The notes: generated by a model from the sequence alone, not told the origin. A stretch of DNA of 64,000 nucleotides from Clostridium swellfunianum (GCF_023656515.1 NZ_JAMOFV010000006.1:3756001-3820000), one strand, 5' to 3'. Shown: positions 34,888 through 44,302, numbered from the stretch's first letter. Program-made: numbers and translations.

Positions 34888-35550
34888 TTGAAAAAAGTTA
34901 GTTGCCTTTTAATATTGGCTGCGTTGTTAGTATTTATTTCTGGATGTACTATTAATGCATCAAAAGAGTCCTTGGTTAAGTCAAAATACAGTATAGATCA
35001 ATTTAAATCCTTGTTTAGTGATTTTGCAAAAGAACATGATATTAAAGAAATCGATATAAATATAGAAGCCTTTCATGATATTACACCAGAAAATGTATTT
35101 AAAGAAACAAAAGCTCAAATATTCAAGAACGGAAAAAATAGCCAGTCATATCTGCTATACGAGGGAAAGCTATATAACCTAGGAAGAAGTTTTGGCGGTT
35201 ATGGTATTGTCGATATTGTAACCTGTGACTTTGATAAGGACGGAAAAAAAGAACTAATTTATACGTATTCCTGGGGTTCTGGCATACACCGCTCCTGCAT
35301 TGGTCATTTTGATCTTTTACAAAAAAGAGAAGTAGAGTTAGACATAAGTACAGGTCAGCCCTTAGACTTCATTAAGGAAGACTTAGCCTTTAATAAGGTT
35401 TTAGATACTAGTATTGAGGTATATACAGCTGTTGTAAAAACAGAGAATGGAGATTTTACAAAGATCCCTTTAGAAAAAGACAAGTTGTTTGGCACAATAA
35501 AAGCTATTAAAAACAAGCCTGTATTTGAAAAAGTAGAGAAGAAAAGTTGA
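34888..35550 (+). CDS. Lipoprotein with calcium-loop/FG-GAP-like motif
   Basis: 220 aa from the TTG at 34888 with GGTGGAGG 6 nt upstream. The signal peptide ends in lipobox FISGC (C20). The mature domain includes VTCDFDKDGKKELIYTYSWG, a DxDxDGxxE calcium-binding loop seen in FG-GAP repeats. Extracytoplasmic and lipid-anchored; function unknown. The stop overlaps the region carrying the RBS of the following GNAT gene, so the two are co-transcribed. Confidence 0.78.
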   Translation: MKKVSCLLILAALLVFISGCTINASKESLVKSKYSIDQFKSLFSDFAKEHDIKEIDINIEAFHDITPENVFKETKAQIFKNGKNSQSYLLYEGKLYNLGRSFGGYGIVDIVTCDFDKDGKKELIYTYSWGSGIHRSCIGHFDLLQKREVELDISTGQPLDFIKEDLAFNKVLDTSIEVYTAVVKTENGDFTKIPLEKDKLFGTIKAIKNKPVFEKVEKKS

Positions 35551-35564
35551 GAAAGGAAAATATA

Positions 35565-36056
35565 ATGCTTATACGTTTAGCTAAAATTGATGATGAAGAA
35601 AAAATATCAAGATTGATAGCACAGTTTAGAGTGGAATTAAAGCAATTAAAAGGAATTAAATCAACACCTAAAATAGACCAAGCAAAGGAAGAATTCAAAG
35701 AATATATTGAGGCAAAATATCCTGTTTTTGTGGCTGAAGATGATAATAATGAGCTGTTAGCTTACTTAGTTTGCAGAATTGATGGCAGCGTGGCTTGGGC
35801 AGAATCTCTCTTTGTGTCTGATAGTGCAAGGAGAAAAGGTATAGCTTCGAAATTATACAAAGAGGCAGAAAAAATAGCAAATGAATTGGGGGGAGATACG
35901 GTTTATAACTGGGTACATCCTAACAACGACAAAATGATAACATTTTTATCTAAAATGGGTTATGATGTTTTAAATCTGATTGAAATAAGAAAGCCTTGGA
36001 AGAATGAAACATTAACTCAAAAAATACGTGTGGGATATCACGAGTATAGATATTAA
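35565..36056 (+). CDS. GNAT acetyltransferase
   Basis: 163 aa from the ATG at 35565 behind GAAAGGA. The fold is complete: MLIRLAKIDDEEKISRL at the start, the beta4-beta5 acetyl-CoA loop VSDSARRKGIASKLYKEAEKIA (about 89-110), and HPNNDKMITFLSKMGY. Resembles aminoglycoside- or amino-acid-type N-acetyltransferases; substrate unknown. Starts 14 nt after the lipoprotein gene. Confidence 0.88.
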   Translation: MLIRLAKIDDEEKISRLIAQFRVELKQLKGIKSTPKIDQAKEEFKEYIEAKYPVFVAEDDNNELLAYLVCRIDGSVAWAESLFVSDSARRKGIASKLYKEAEKIANELGGDTVYNWVHPNNDKMITFLSKMGYDVLNLIEIRKPWKNETLTQKIRVGYHEYRY

Positions 36057-36200
36057 GTTTGGAAATGGAATACTTCTAATCGGAAATTAAGATGATACAT
36101 CTATAAAGCATATAATCTAACAAAAGCATGGTGCATTTAATGAAAACTATTGAAATAATTGGATGCATGAATATTAAAATAGAAAATGAGGGTAAACAAA

Positions 36201-37451
36201 GTGAATACTTATTTTAAAATCAATCAATACTTAGATGAATATACAAGTTTATGGCCATTCAGCGGGGCTGTGTTAGTAATAAATAATGAACAAGTTGTGT
36301 TTAATAAAACCTATGGTATGGCTAGTATAGAGCATAGTGTTCCAATTACAACTAAAACTAAATTTAAGATTGCTTCTCTTACAAAGCAAATTACATGTAT
36401 GGGAATAATGATTTTACAGGAAAGAGGGCTTCTAAAGGTAAACGATAGTATTAGAAAGTTTTTCCCTGACTATCCTGAGTTAAATGAAAGGATAACAATT
36501 CATAATTTAATGACGCATACATCTGGTCTTTTTAATGATTTTTCAGTTGTAGATCCATACCTTATGCTTGGAAAGCGGTTATTCACACATCAGGAAGTGT
36601 TTGACCTTTATAAAGATTTACCTCAGGAATTTGAACCAGGCGAAGGTTGGAGCTACTGCTATTTCGGATACTACTTACTGGGCGTTATAATTGAAAGAGT
36701 TTCTGGCAAGACATATGCTGAATTTTTAAAAGAAAATATCTTTGAACCTTTAGGAATGAATAACACTGGACTTGATGATTATATTGAAATATTGCCCAAC
36801 AAAGCAAACGGATACTATGCAAGCGGTGAAAGACTTGTGTGCTGTGAGATAGACACGATGAGTGCTTTTTCAGCAGGGGCAATTTATTCCACTGTGGAAG
36901 ACATGATTCTATGGGATCAGGCGTTATATAATAATAAACTTGTTTCTCAGAATACATTGAATGAAATCTTTACTCCGTTTAGGAATAATTACGGCTATGG
37001 CTGGTTTATAGATGAAGTTACTAATCGCAGAAGAGTTCGACATAGTGGCGGAGGTAATGGATTCAGCCACCAGTACCATAGATATATAGATGAAAGAGTT
37101 AGTATTTTAGTACTAAGTAATTATGGATTTTCTAACTCATTTGACATCAATGAGAATATAGCCAAGATAATTTTTAACGAGAAATATAGTAGTCCATCGA
37201 AACCAAGGAAATCTGAACTTGATATGAAGGTTTACGATACATATACCGGAGTATATCAGGAAGAGGGCTTCAAACTTGAAGTTAAACGAGATAATGAGCT
37301 TTTATATTTTGTACAAGAAAATAAGTGGGTAATGCCAATTTACCCTATATCCGCTGATAAATTTCACCACACATGGATAGACCGAGAATATGTTTTCGAA
37401 AAGGATGACAAAGGACAGCTCTGTTTTGATGGGCTTAAGAAAGTATACTAA
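36201..37451 (+). CDS. Serine beta-lactamase-like hydrolase (class C/DD-peptidase family)
   Basis: 416 aa from the GTG at 36201 with GAGGG 8 nt upstream. The SxxK nucleophile motif SLTK (59-62) and a C-terminal HSGGGNGF (H281-G283, equivalent to KTG) are present. The middle YxN motif, usually YSN in WSYSNxGYYLLG, reads YCY (152-154), so the Asn is lost; activity may be altered. A C-terminal ~95-residue lipocalin-like domain follows. No signal peptide, so it is probably a cytoplasmic esterase or peptidase rather than a secreted beta-lactamase. Confidence 0.87.
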   Translation: MNTYFKINQYLDEYTSLWPFSGAVLVINNEQVVFNKTYGMASIEHSVPITTKTKFKIASLTKQITCMGIMILQERGLLKVNDSIRKFFPDYPELNERITIHNLMTHTSGLFNDFSVVDPYLMLGKRLFTHQEVFDLYKDLPQEFEPGEGWSYCYFGYYLLGVIIERVSGKTYAEFLKENIFEPLGMNNTGLDDYIEILPNKANGYYASGERLVCCEIDTMSAFSAGAIYSTVEDMILWDQALYNNKLVSQNTLNEIFTPFRNNYGYGWFIDEVTNRRRVRHSGGGNGFSHQYHRYIDERVSILVLSNYGFSNSFDINENIAKIIFNEKYSSPSKPRKSELDMKVYDTYTGVYQEEGFKLEVKRDNELLYFVQENKWVMPIYPISADKFHHTWIDREYVFEKDDKGQLCFDGLKKVY

Positions 37452-37540
37452 ATATTTGAAATAAGAGTGTAGTTCATGACGAATATGAAGTATGAAAATA
37501 TACCGCAAGGCCTAATATGAACAGCTTATAGGAGTAAGAA

Positions 37541-38404
37541 ATGAAAGAAATTTATATTGAAGAATCTGGAATTAAAGTAAGATTACATCATTGGGGGAAT
37601 AAGGGAAATCCAATAATTATATGCTTTCATGGTTTAGGGAGTACAAGCCTGTCATTTATAGAAATAGGTGAGTTATTAAAAGATAAGTATCACATTATAT
37701 CTGTAGATTTGCCAGGTCATGGGAAAACACCTGGATTTGAAAGAGAAGAAGACTATAGCATGCCCAGTATGGTTGAATGGGTTGATAAGGTTATATCAAA
37801 AATAACACCAGGCAGCTTCTATCTTTTAGCACATTCTTATGGGGCAGATATCGCACTCCACTATATATGTGCTTATCCGTCGAAAGTAATTAACACTATG
37901 CTGCTAGATGGAGGATATTACATAAAGAAAGATAAATATAAGTATAATGCTTCAAAAGGTGAAAACATAGATTCTTTACAAAAAGAGATAGATTATTATG
38001 TAAAGGACTTTGATGAATATTGTTTTGACACTTTACAAGAGCATATTGAAGCAGAGAAGAATAATTATCAAAGATGGTCTTCTCTATTAGAAGAGGCTTC
38101 AAAGGATTTGGTAATAATAGAAAAAGATAAATATAAGTATCATGCAAGTGGTTTTGCTGCTTCATGCGCTATAAAGTCAATGTATAATTACCCGCCTGAT
38201 TCAGTTTATTATAAGCTGCCTAAATCTATTTATTTGCTGCAAAGTTCCTTGCCAAAGTCCATGACCGAGATTAGAGAGGCATTAGTTGAGAAATTTAAGG
38301 ATAGTACGGGAGCAATAGTAAAAAGGATTGATGGGGCTGGACATTTACTACACTGGGATAAACCTTATGAAGTAGCTAATGAGATGCTATACTGGTTTCA
38401 ATAA
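37541..38404 (+). CDS. Alpha/beta hydrolase
   Basis: 287 aa. Oxyanion region CFHGLGST, nucleophile elbow AHSYGA (S99), and C-terminal His in GAGHLLHWDKP mark a standard alpha/beta-fold esterase or lipase-like enzyme. A tandem-like segment DKYKYNASKGE / DKYKYHASGF occurs twice in the cap region. RBS AGGAG. Substrate unknown; stand-alone between a serine hydrolase and a HAD pseudogene. Confidence 0.87.
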   Translation: MKEIYIEESGIKVRLHHWGNKGNPIIICFHGLGSTSLSFIEIGELLKDKYHIISVDLPGHGKTPGFEREEDYSMPSMVEWVDKVISKITPGSFYLLAHSYGADIALHYICAYPSKVINTMLLDGGYYIKKDKYKYNASKGENIDSLQKEIDYYVKDFDEYCFDTLQEHIEAEKNNYQRWSSLLEEASKDLVIIEKDKYKYHASGFAASCAIKSMYNYPPDSVYYKLPKSIYLLQSSLPKSMTEIREALVEKFKDSTGAIVKRIDGAGHLLHWDKPYEVANEMLYWFQ

Positions 38405-38466
38405 AAATTATTGAAGCGAGGGAGAATAGTTTATAACAAACCCAATAATTAAGAAGCAGGTGCAAA

Positions 38467-39099
38467 ATGAAAGATATAAAATGTGTATTTTTCGATATTG
38501 GTTATACGTTAATTAATGAGGAGGATGTGTGGACGCAAAGATGCATAGAACAGGCTGAAACGAAAGAAGCAAAAATGCTGGGGCTTTCTCCTAAGCAAAT
38601 ATATGAGGAAATTGTTGAAGCCTCTGTCTCATATCAACCGCAATATAGAACAGTTGTAAAGAAGTTTGGTTTTTCATAAGCAGCTCCTTATCGACATGAG
38701 CTTGAAAAACTATATAATGAGGCTTATTTTATTTTGCAGTCCTTATCGCAAAAATATAAGCTTGGAATTATTGCAAATCAAACTGACGGACTTGAGGACA
38801 GGTTAATTTCCTGGGGAATTTTTAAATATTTTTCATATATAATTTCATCCTGGGATTATCAAATTATGAAACCCAATACTAAGCTCTTTCAGATAGCTAT
38901 TGAGAAATCAGGCTGTAATGCTTCTGAAACAGTTATGGTTGGCGATCGATTAGATAACGACATATTCCCGGCTAAAGCCGTTGGAATGAAAACAATATGG
39001 ATTAAGCAAGGTTTTGGCGGAATGCAGAGCCCAAAGACAGAGGAATATATTCCAGATGTGCAAATTGAAAACTTAAGTGAGTTGATAAATGTGCTATGA
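38467..39099 (+). pseudogene. HAD-superfamily hydrolase gene with in-frame TAA
   Basis: The N-terminal part reads MKDIKCVFFDIGYTL, with the nucleophile Asp D10, and is halted by TAA at 38677-38679. The same frame continues with APYRHELEKLYNEAYF.., LGIIANQTDG, WDYQIMKPNTKLFQ (motif III) and VMVGDRLDNDIFPAKAVGM (motif IV). Every core HAD motif is present, so a single nonsense change disables an otherwise intact ~210-aa gene. Sequencing error is the alternative. RBS CAGGTG. Confidence 0.8.
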
Positions 39100-39259
39100 T
39101 TAAAACATTTGATGAGCAATTTTTTTATGCCGAAATATACCTAGCCTGTGGAAAACCATGGTTTAATTTCCTCCAATCTATCAGTTTAAGTGAGAAATAT
39201 TCGCACATAATAATAACACCCAAACAAATTAATTACATACAAAAAAGGAGGAAAAAATT

Positions 39260-39454
39260 ATGGCAAACAGATCAAACAGAATATTAGTTCCACAAGCTAA
39301 GGAAGGTTTAAACAGATTTAAAATGGAAGCTTCAAGAGAAGTAGGAGTTAACTTAAAGGAAGGCTACAACGGTGATTTAACTTCAAGAGAAGCTGGTTCA
39401 ATCGGCGGACAAATGGTTAAGAAAATGGTTGAAGCTTACGAAAAGAATCTATAA
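39260..39454 (+). CDS. Alpha/beta-type small acid-soluble spore protein
   Basis: 64 aa, DNA-coating protein of dormant spores, made in the forespore under sigma-G and degraded by the GPR protease on germination. The sequence shows the family hallmarks: ANRSNRILVPQA, LNRFKMEASREVG (with the GPR cleavage region), LTSREAGSIGGQMVKKMVE. RBS AAAAGGAGGA. Monocistronic with a strong terminator. It is direct evidence that the host forms endospores. The 160 bp upstream must hold its promoter; a CATAATA -10-like element lies near 39203, but no convincing -35 was found. Confidence 0.96.
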   Translation: MANRSNRILVPQAKEGLNRFKMEASREVGVNLKEGYNGDLTSREAGSIGGQMVKKMVEAYEKNL

Positions 39455-39462
39455 TTTTTATT

Positions 39463-39497
39463 TAAGAGCTAGATTAAAAATCTAGCTCTTTATTTAT
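39463..39497. terminator. Terminator between SASP and LysR genes
   Basis: AAGAGCTAGA (39464-39473) pairs with TCTAGCTCTT (39481-39490), followed by TATTTATTT. AT-rich on both sides, so it may serve both convergent genes. Confidence 0.85.
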
Positions 39498-40407
39498 TTA
39501 CAGGTTCTTTACCTTTTGAAATAATAAATTCCTTTGCAAACTTGAGGAAAAGTTCCGTAGAAAGAGGTAGCTTTTCATCTTTTCGTTTTATGTAGTATAT
39601 TTGACGCATTAGCTTTAATTCGTCAATTAGTTCAACCTTGCTTATAAGTCCTAATTTAAGTTCTTGTTTTACAGCGCTTTCGGACATTATTGATATTCCT
39701 AAATTGTCATAGATGCTTTGTTTTATTGCCTCGATACCTCCAACTGCACACAAATTCTTTGAGGCAAACTTAAAGCTTCCGACTTTTTCTAGATAAGGTA
39801 CAAGTGAAGTATTAGGGTTTGATATCAAAAAAACCTCATCCTTTATTTCTCTCAAAAAGATTCTTTTTTTTGCCGCCCATGAATGCTCGTTATTTACAAC
39901 CACGACAAGAGGGTCTTCAAGTATAGGCTCACATAATATCTCTTCAGTTTCAGAGAGATAGGGTTGAGAAACTATTCCAAGGGGGTAGCTTTTATTCCTC
40001 ACACTGCTAATTACATCTTTAGTATATTGCACATGATTGACCACTGTAATAAAGGGGTATTTTTGCCTAAAGAGGAATAATATATTAGGCAGCATATAGG
40101 TCCCAGGAGTATTAGATGAAGTAATAGCGATTTCAGATTGCTCCATTAGCTTTGACTGAAGCAGGTGTTCTTTTGCATTTATAAAAGTATTCGATATTTG
40201 TTGAGCATAGGGTAGAAAAATGGAGCCATCCTTAGTTAATTCAGCTTTTTTTGATTTGCGGCTGAATAAGCTGCAGCCTAGATAATTTTCCAGACGCTGA
40301 ATCCTCATAGAGACTGCAGCTTGGGTGCAGAACATTTCTTCTGAGGTTTTTGTGAAGCTATTGTTCTTTGCTATAAGTAAAAAGGTTTGAATGGTTTCTA
40401 AATCCAC
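39490..40407 (-). CDS. LysR-family transcriptional regulator
   Basis: 305 aa. The winged HTH is at the N-terminus (LETIQTFLLIAKNNSFTKTSEEMFCTQAAVSMRIQRLENYLG; about residues 3-45), with the usual substrate-binding domain behind it. RBS GAGGAGGT. Divergent from the anion transporter operon across a 359-bp gap holding two inverted repeats, so it probably activates that operon in response to the transported substrate or a product. Confidence 0.93.
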   Translation of the reverse strand: MDLETIQTFLLIAKNNSFTKTSEEMFCTQAAVSMRIQRLENYLGCSLFSRKSKKAELTKDGSIFLPYAQQISNTFINAKEHLLQSKLMEQSEIAITSSNTPGTYMLPNILFLFRQKYPFITVVNHVQYTKDVISSVRNKSYPLGIVSQPYLSETEEILCEPILEDPLVVVVNNEHSWAAKKRIFLREIKDEVFLISNPNTSLVPYLEKVGSFKFASKNLCAVGGIEAIKQSIYDNLGISIMSESAVKQELKLGLISKVELIDELKLMRQIYYIKRKDEKLPLSTELFLKFAKEFIISKGKEPVNK

Positions 40408-40441
40408 TTTTGTACCTCCTCTGTTGTATTTAAGTTAAAAT

Positions 40442-40484
40442 GTTTATACGTTTTCACATAAATATTATTTATTACAGTATAAAC
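40442..40484. promoter_or_regulatory. Candidate LysR binding site 1
   Basis: Perfect 8-bp inverted repeat GTTTATAC (40442-40449) / GTATAAAC (40477-40484) in the divergent region, close to the LysR gene. Confidence 0.45.
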
Positions 40485-40655
40485 CGTTTTATGGATAAAG
40501 TACATAATTAAATGCTATATCAACAGCTTTTTTACAGCACTTATAAATAAAATTTATGAATATGAGTTTTTATGATAATTATAAAAAATATTTATTATTG
40601 CCATAACTAAATGTGATTGGATAATATAATAATTTTCTATTATCATTAATGTATG

Positions 40656-40707
40656 AGGTTTTAAGTTCAACTATTAACTTATACATATTCAAAAAGTGTT
40701 AAAACCT
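40656..40707. promoter_or_regulatory. Candidate regulatory inverted repeat 2
   Basis: Perfect 9-bp inverted repeat AGGTTTTAA (40656-40664) / TTAAAACCT (40699-40707), 60 bp before the transporter start; could be an activation site or a leader hairpin. Confidence 0.4.
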
Positions 40708-40766
40708 TATATCAAATAGTTAACTTTTGATTGAATTTAAAATTTAATAAAGGGGAGATTTGGGTT

Positions 40767-42236
40767 ATGGAAACAACCACAGTTAAAGTTAAAAAGGTAA
40801 AAAGTCCTTTTGAGCTAAAAATGCAGTTTTTTGGTTTACCACTGGCATTATTAATTTTCTCAACAATTTATACAATGCCAACTCCAGCTGGATTATCTTA
40901 TGCAGGAAAGATGGCATTAGGAGTTTTTCTTACAGCTTTAATACTTTGGATTACTGAAAGCATACCTAACTATGCCGTATCACTATTTGTTATAGTAGCT
41001 TTGCCCTTAACAGGAGCCTGGGCCGAGGAACAGGCCATGGGAGTACTTGGTTACGATGTAATCTGGCTTACTTTTGCGGCATTTGTAATAGCTTCTGGAA
41101 TGGAAAAAAGCGGACTTGCAAAGAGAATGGCCCTATATTTGATAACTAAGTTTGGAAAAGGTGTTAATAGTGTACTAGCACTTCTTATAATAATCAATTT
41201 CTTGATAGCATTTGTTGTGCCTTCAACCACAGCTAGAGCAGCCATGATGTTTCCAATAGTACTTATAGTGGTGGAGGCCTTTGAAGTAAATATTAACGAT
41301 CCAAAGAATAGCCTTGGAAAATTGCTTGCGATACAAGGAATACAGGCTAACAATTTATCTACTGCTGCAATTGTTACAGCTACATCGTCACAGATTCTTG
41401 CCATTAGTTTTATAAAGGATCTTACTGGTCAAGAAGTTTCTTGGATGAAGTGGTTTATAGCATCTGCACCAATAACGGCTCTAACTCTAGTGGCAATGTT
41501 TTTTATAGGAAAGCTATTATTTAAATTGCCAAAATCAGAATCAAAAAAGCTTGATTTGACTAAGCTTAAGGATGAATATAATAAGCTTGGAAAAATGAGT
41601 ATTACTGAGAAAAAAGCGCTTTTAATATTTGCTGTTACTCTAATTCTTTGGTGCATGGACAGTTTGCAGGTTAAGGTTTTTGGATTTCAGTTAAGCCTTG
41701 TAATGGTTGCTATAATGTCAGCAGGCCTTTTTTTCCTGCCGCATATAGGAATTCTAAAATGGAAGGAAGCAAAAATATCCTGGAATCTTTTAATATTCGC
41801 CTGTGGAGCTTATGCAGGAGGTGTAGCCCTTGATAATACAGGATTGGCAGCTTGGGGCTTAAATATTGTATTTAAAAAGATGGGAATACAAAACATGAGC
41901 TTTACCGTACTTTTCGCGGTGCTAATGTTTATAGCAAGCTTTAGCCACTTCCTCTTTACTTCAAAGACGGTAAGAACCATTATACTTATTCCAACTATAA
42001 TTGGTATTGCTAATTCTACCGGATATAATCCAATTGCTTTAGCTCTTCCAGCGGCATTTTGTATAGCTGATACCATCACTTTACCGCCTCACAGCAAAGT
42101 TAATTTGATTTATTATGGTGCAGGATATTTCACAGTACTGGAACAAATGCTTTACGGTGTATTAGTTTTATTGGCTAAATGGGCAATCATGGTGGTGGCT
42201 TCATTTACATGGTTCAAAATTATAGGAATTGCATAG
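40767..42236 (+). CDS. DASS/SLC13-family anion:sodium symporter
   Basis: 489 aa from the ATG at 40767 with AGGGGAG upstream; an in-frame ATG at 40731 has no RBS. A dozen or so membrane segments, with the conserved VVPSTTARAAMMFPI (first SNT-like motif) and FLFTSKTVRTIILIP segments typical of divalent anion (dicarboxylate, sulfate, 2-oxoacid) symporters. It is first in an operon with an exported protein and a phosphomutase-like enzyme. Substrate unknown; an organophosphate or dicarboxylate would fit the neighbour. Confidence 0.9.
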   Translation: METTTVKVKKVKSPFELKMQFFGLPLALLIFSTIYTMPTPAGLSYAGKMALGVFLTALILWITESIPNYAVSLFVIVALPLTGAWAEEQAMGVLGYDVIWLTFAAFVIASGMEKSGLAKRMALYLITKFGKGVNSVLALLIIINFLIAFVVPSTTARAAMMFPIVLIVVEAFEVNINDPKNSLGKLLAIQGIQANNLSTAAIVTATSSQILAISFIKDLTGQEVSWMKWFIASAPITALTLVAMFFIGKLLFKLPKSESKKLDLTKLKDEYNKLGKMSITEKKALLIFAVTLILWCMDSLQVKVFGFQLSLVMVAIMSAGLFFLPHIGILKWKEAKISWNLLIFACGAYAGGVALDNTGLAAWGLNIVFKKMGIQNMSFTVLFAVLMFIASFSHFLFTSKTVRTIILIPTIIGIANSTGYNPIALALPAAFCIADTITLPPHSKVNLIYYGAGYFTVLEQMLYGVLVLLAKWAIMVVASFTWFKIIGIA

Positions 42237-42249
42237 GAGGGACAAAGGT

Positions 42250-42963
42250 ATGAAAAAAACGATTTTTTCCCTATTAGCTTTTGCTTTTTTATGTATGTTT
42301 TCTAGTACTGCTCACGCTGCAGACTTAGGAAAACTAGATAAGGTAGAAGATATACTTATACCAGATGGCAAAAATGCAGTAATTGTTCAAAAAATTACTG
42401 CTGTAACTAACGATAAGGGTGAAGTTGCTTTTCCGCTGTACAGTAAAAGTAAAATATCAAAGGTAGAAGCTTCAAAAGGCAATATAGCAGAGAAGCCAAA
42501 GACAGTGGAAAATGGAAATCAAAAATATAATCTTATAACATTTAATGAAAAGAAAGCCGAGGTTGCTTTTGAAGTAACTATGAATAAAGAGAGTATTTAC
42601 GAAGGAAAAAAGGCTAAATTAGGAGATACGTTCCCAGATGGAGTACTAACTATAGAGAATAAAGTGGTAAATACTTCTCCAAATGATATAAAAGCTTATT
42701 CTGCTAAGTTAGCTGTTCCGAAGGGAAAGGAACTATTAAATATTGTTGATTTTGATGCAGGTAAAGCCTTTAGTATAACTGAGAAGGATGGATATGTGTT
42801 TGGCGGTTTTGACTTTGGAACTATTAGTGCCGGCAAAGAGACAAAGCTAGCTATCAACATTCTTAACCCTTTGAAAACACACGTAGCATTTGTCTGGGTA
42901 GCAGCGCTTATATTATCTGCAGCATTTATGATAAAGAACAAGCACTTGCTTAATAAGGCTTAA
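42250..42963 (+). CDS. Exported, C-terminally anchored protein of unknown function
   Basis: 237 aa from the ATG at 42250 with AGGAGGG upstream, 13 nt after the transporter. A clear signal peptide (KKTIFSLLAFAFLCMFSSTAHA, cleavage after AHA) precedes a beta-rich extracytoplasmic domain. A single C-terminal membrane helix (about 214-229) and a short basic tail follow. No family recognised. Tight coupling to the DASS gene suggests a surface accessory subunit, which would be novel for this transporter type. Confidence 0.78.
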   Translation: MKKTIFSLLAFAFLCMFSSTAHAADLGKLDKVEDILIPDGKNAVIVQKITAVTNDKGEVAFPLYSKSKISKVEASKGNIAEKPKTVENGNQKYNLITFNEKKAEVAFEVTMNKESIYEGKKAKLGDTFPDGVLTIENKVVNTSPNDIKAYSAKLAVPKGKELLNIVDFDAGKAFSITEKDGYVFGGFDFGTISAGKETKLAINILNPLKTHVAFVWVAALILSAAFMIKNKHLLNKA

Positions 42964-43001
42964 AAATGCAATTAAATTTAAACAGTAGGACGGTATAGAC
43001 T

Positions 43002-44255
43002 ATGAGGAAAAAACAAGGATTACTTATTATACTAGATGGATTAGGGGATCGTCCCAACCAAGAGTTAAATGGAATGACACCACTTGAGAGTGCAAAAACG
43101 CCGAACTTGGATTATCTTGCTTCAAGGGGTATGTGCGGCAATGTTTATCCGATTTCTCCAGGAATAAGAGTAGGTACTGATGTTGGTCATCTCCATATAT
43201 TCGGTTATGACAGCAATGAGGTATACTCTGGAAGGGGCCCGCTGGAAGCAGCGAGCGCCGGAATGGAGCTAATGCCTGGAGATGTTGCTTTTAGAGGTAA
43301 TTTTGCAACAATTGAGGAGGATTATACAGTTGTTGATAGACGTGCTGGCAGAATTAGAGAAGGAACAAATGAATTGGCAGCGGCTATAAGTGGGTTAATA
43401 TTATCTGATGGCACTCAAGTGTTTGCAAAGGAGCTTACTGAGCACAGAGTAGCAATTATTTTAAGAAATAAGGACCTAAGCGATAAAATATCCTGCACTG
43501 ATCCAGGTACGGCAGAAGAAGGAAAGAAGCTTGATATTCCACGACCACTAGAGAATACAAGCAGTGCGGAAAAAACAGCAAAAAACTTATGGGAGTTTAC
43601 AATGCGCTCTTACAAAATTTTAAAGGAACATCCTGTAAATAAACAGCGCCATGCTCAAGGGCTTCAAATGGCTAATGCTATTATAACTAGAGGTGCAGGG
43701 CAGCAAAAGCATATACCATCAATTAAGCATATTTACAATATTAAAGCTGCATGTGTAGCAGGCGATTTAACTGTCGGAGGCATAGCAAAACTTGTAGGCA
43801 TGGACTATTTCACCCATGAGAGCTTTACCGGAAGCTTTGATACTAATCTATTAGGAAAAGCTGAAATGGCTGTAGAACTTCTTAATGAAAAGAACTATGA
43901 TTGGGTTGTGATGCATGTTAAAGCAACAGATTTAGCTGGTCATGATAACCTTCCAGCAGTAAAAAAAGAGATGATTGAAAAAGTGGATGGTGTAATTGGA
44001 CATATATTAAGTAAAATTGATTTAAATGAATGCTATATTTCCTTTACAGCTGATCACTCTACACCTTGTGAGGCAAGAGATCATACTGGTGATGGAGTAC
44101 CCACAATTATCGCTGGCGGGGATGTTAGAAAAGACAGCGTTACTTCTGCTGGCGAAGCTCAATTCATGGCCGGCAGCCTAAACAATCTTACTGCAAATGA
44201 TATTTTTATGATGCAGATGGATTTATTAGGGTTTACTGAAAAAGTAGGTTCATAA
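43002..44255 (+). CDS. ApgM-like phosphoglycerate mutase / phosphonopyruvate decarboxylase-type enzyme
   Basis: 417 aa alkaline-phosphatase-superfamily enzyme of the archaeal cofactor-independent mutase type. Motifs: LDGLGDRP (metal Asp D12), GTDVGHLHIFGYD (nucleophile position T59, where most ApgM proteins have Ser), VVDRRAGRI, HVKATDLAGHD and TADHSTPCEARDHTGDG with metal ligands. Clostridia normally use GpmI for glycolysis, so a second, divergent mutase in a transporter operon suggests a different phospho-substrate. Last gene of the operon, before a terminator. Confidence 0.85.
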   Translation: MRKKQGLLIILDGLGDRPNQELNGMTPLESAKTPNLDYLASRGMCGNVYPISPGIRVGTDVGHLHIFGYDSNEVYSGRGPLEAASAGMELMPGDVAFRGNFATIEEDYTVVDRRAGRIREGTNELAAAISGLILSDGTQVFAKELTEHRVAIILRNKDLSDKISCTDPGTAEEGKKLDIPRPLENTSSAEKTAKNLWEFTMRSYKILKEHPVNKQRHAQGLQMANAIITRGAGQQKHIPSIKHIYNIKAACVAGDLTVGGIAKLVGMDYFTHESFTGSFDTNLLGKAEMAVELLNEKNYDWVVMHVKATDLAGHDNLPAVKKEMIEKVDGVIGHILSKIDLNECYISFTADHSTPCEARDHTGDGVPTIIAGGDVRKDSVTSAGEAQFMAGSLNNLTANDIFMMQMDLLGFTEKVGS

Positions 44256-44263
44256 TAGTATAG

Positions 44264-44302
44264 TAAAAAACCTTGAGACGTATTTATCTCAAGGTTTTTC
44301 TG
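44264..44302 (+). terminator. Terminator of the DASS operon
   Basis: AAAAACCTTGAGA (44266-44278) pairs with TCTCAAGGTTTTT (44287-44299), closing the operon before the MBL gene. Confidence 0.92.

Noticed and set aside
26143..38679. Two in-frame TAA stops hinting at stop-codon reassignment
   Set aside because: Many intact genes here (for example ribE, ribBA, GH3) end at TAA at their natural length, so TAA is a normal stop; nonsense mutation or sequencing error is simpler.
39096..39287. 63-aa plus-strand ORF before the spore protein
   Set aside because: No RBS, no family resemblance, and it runs through the spore protein RBS and start; it is the promoter region of that gene.
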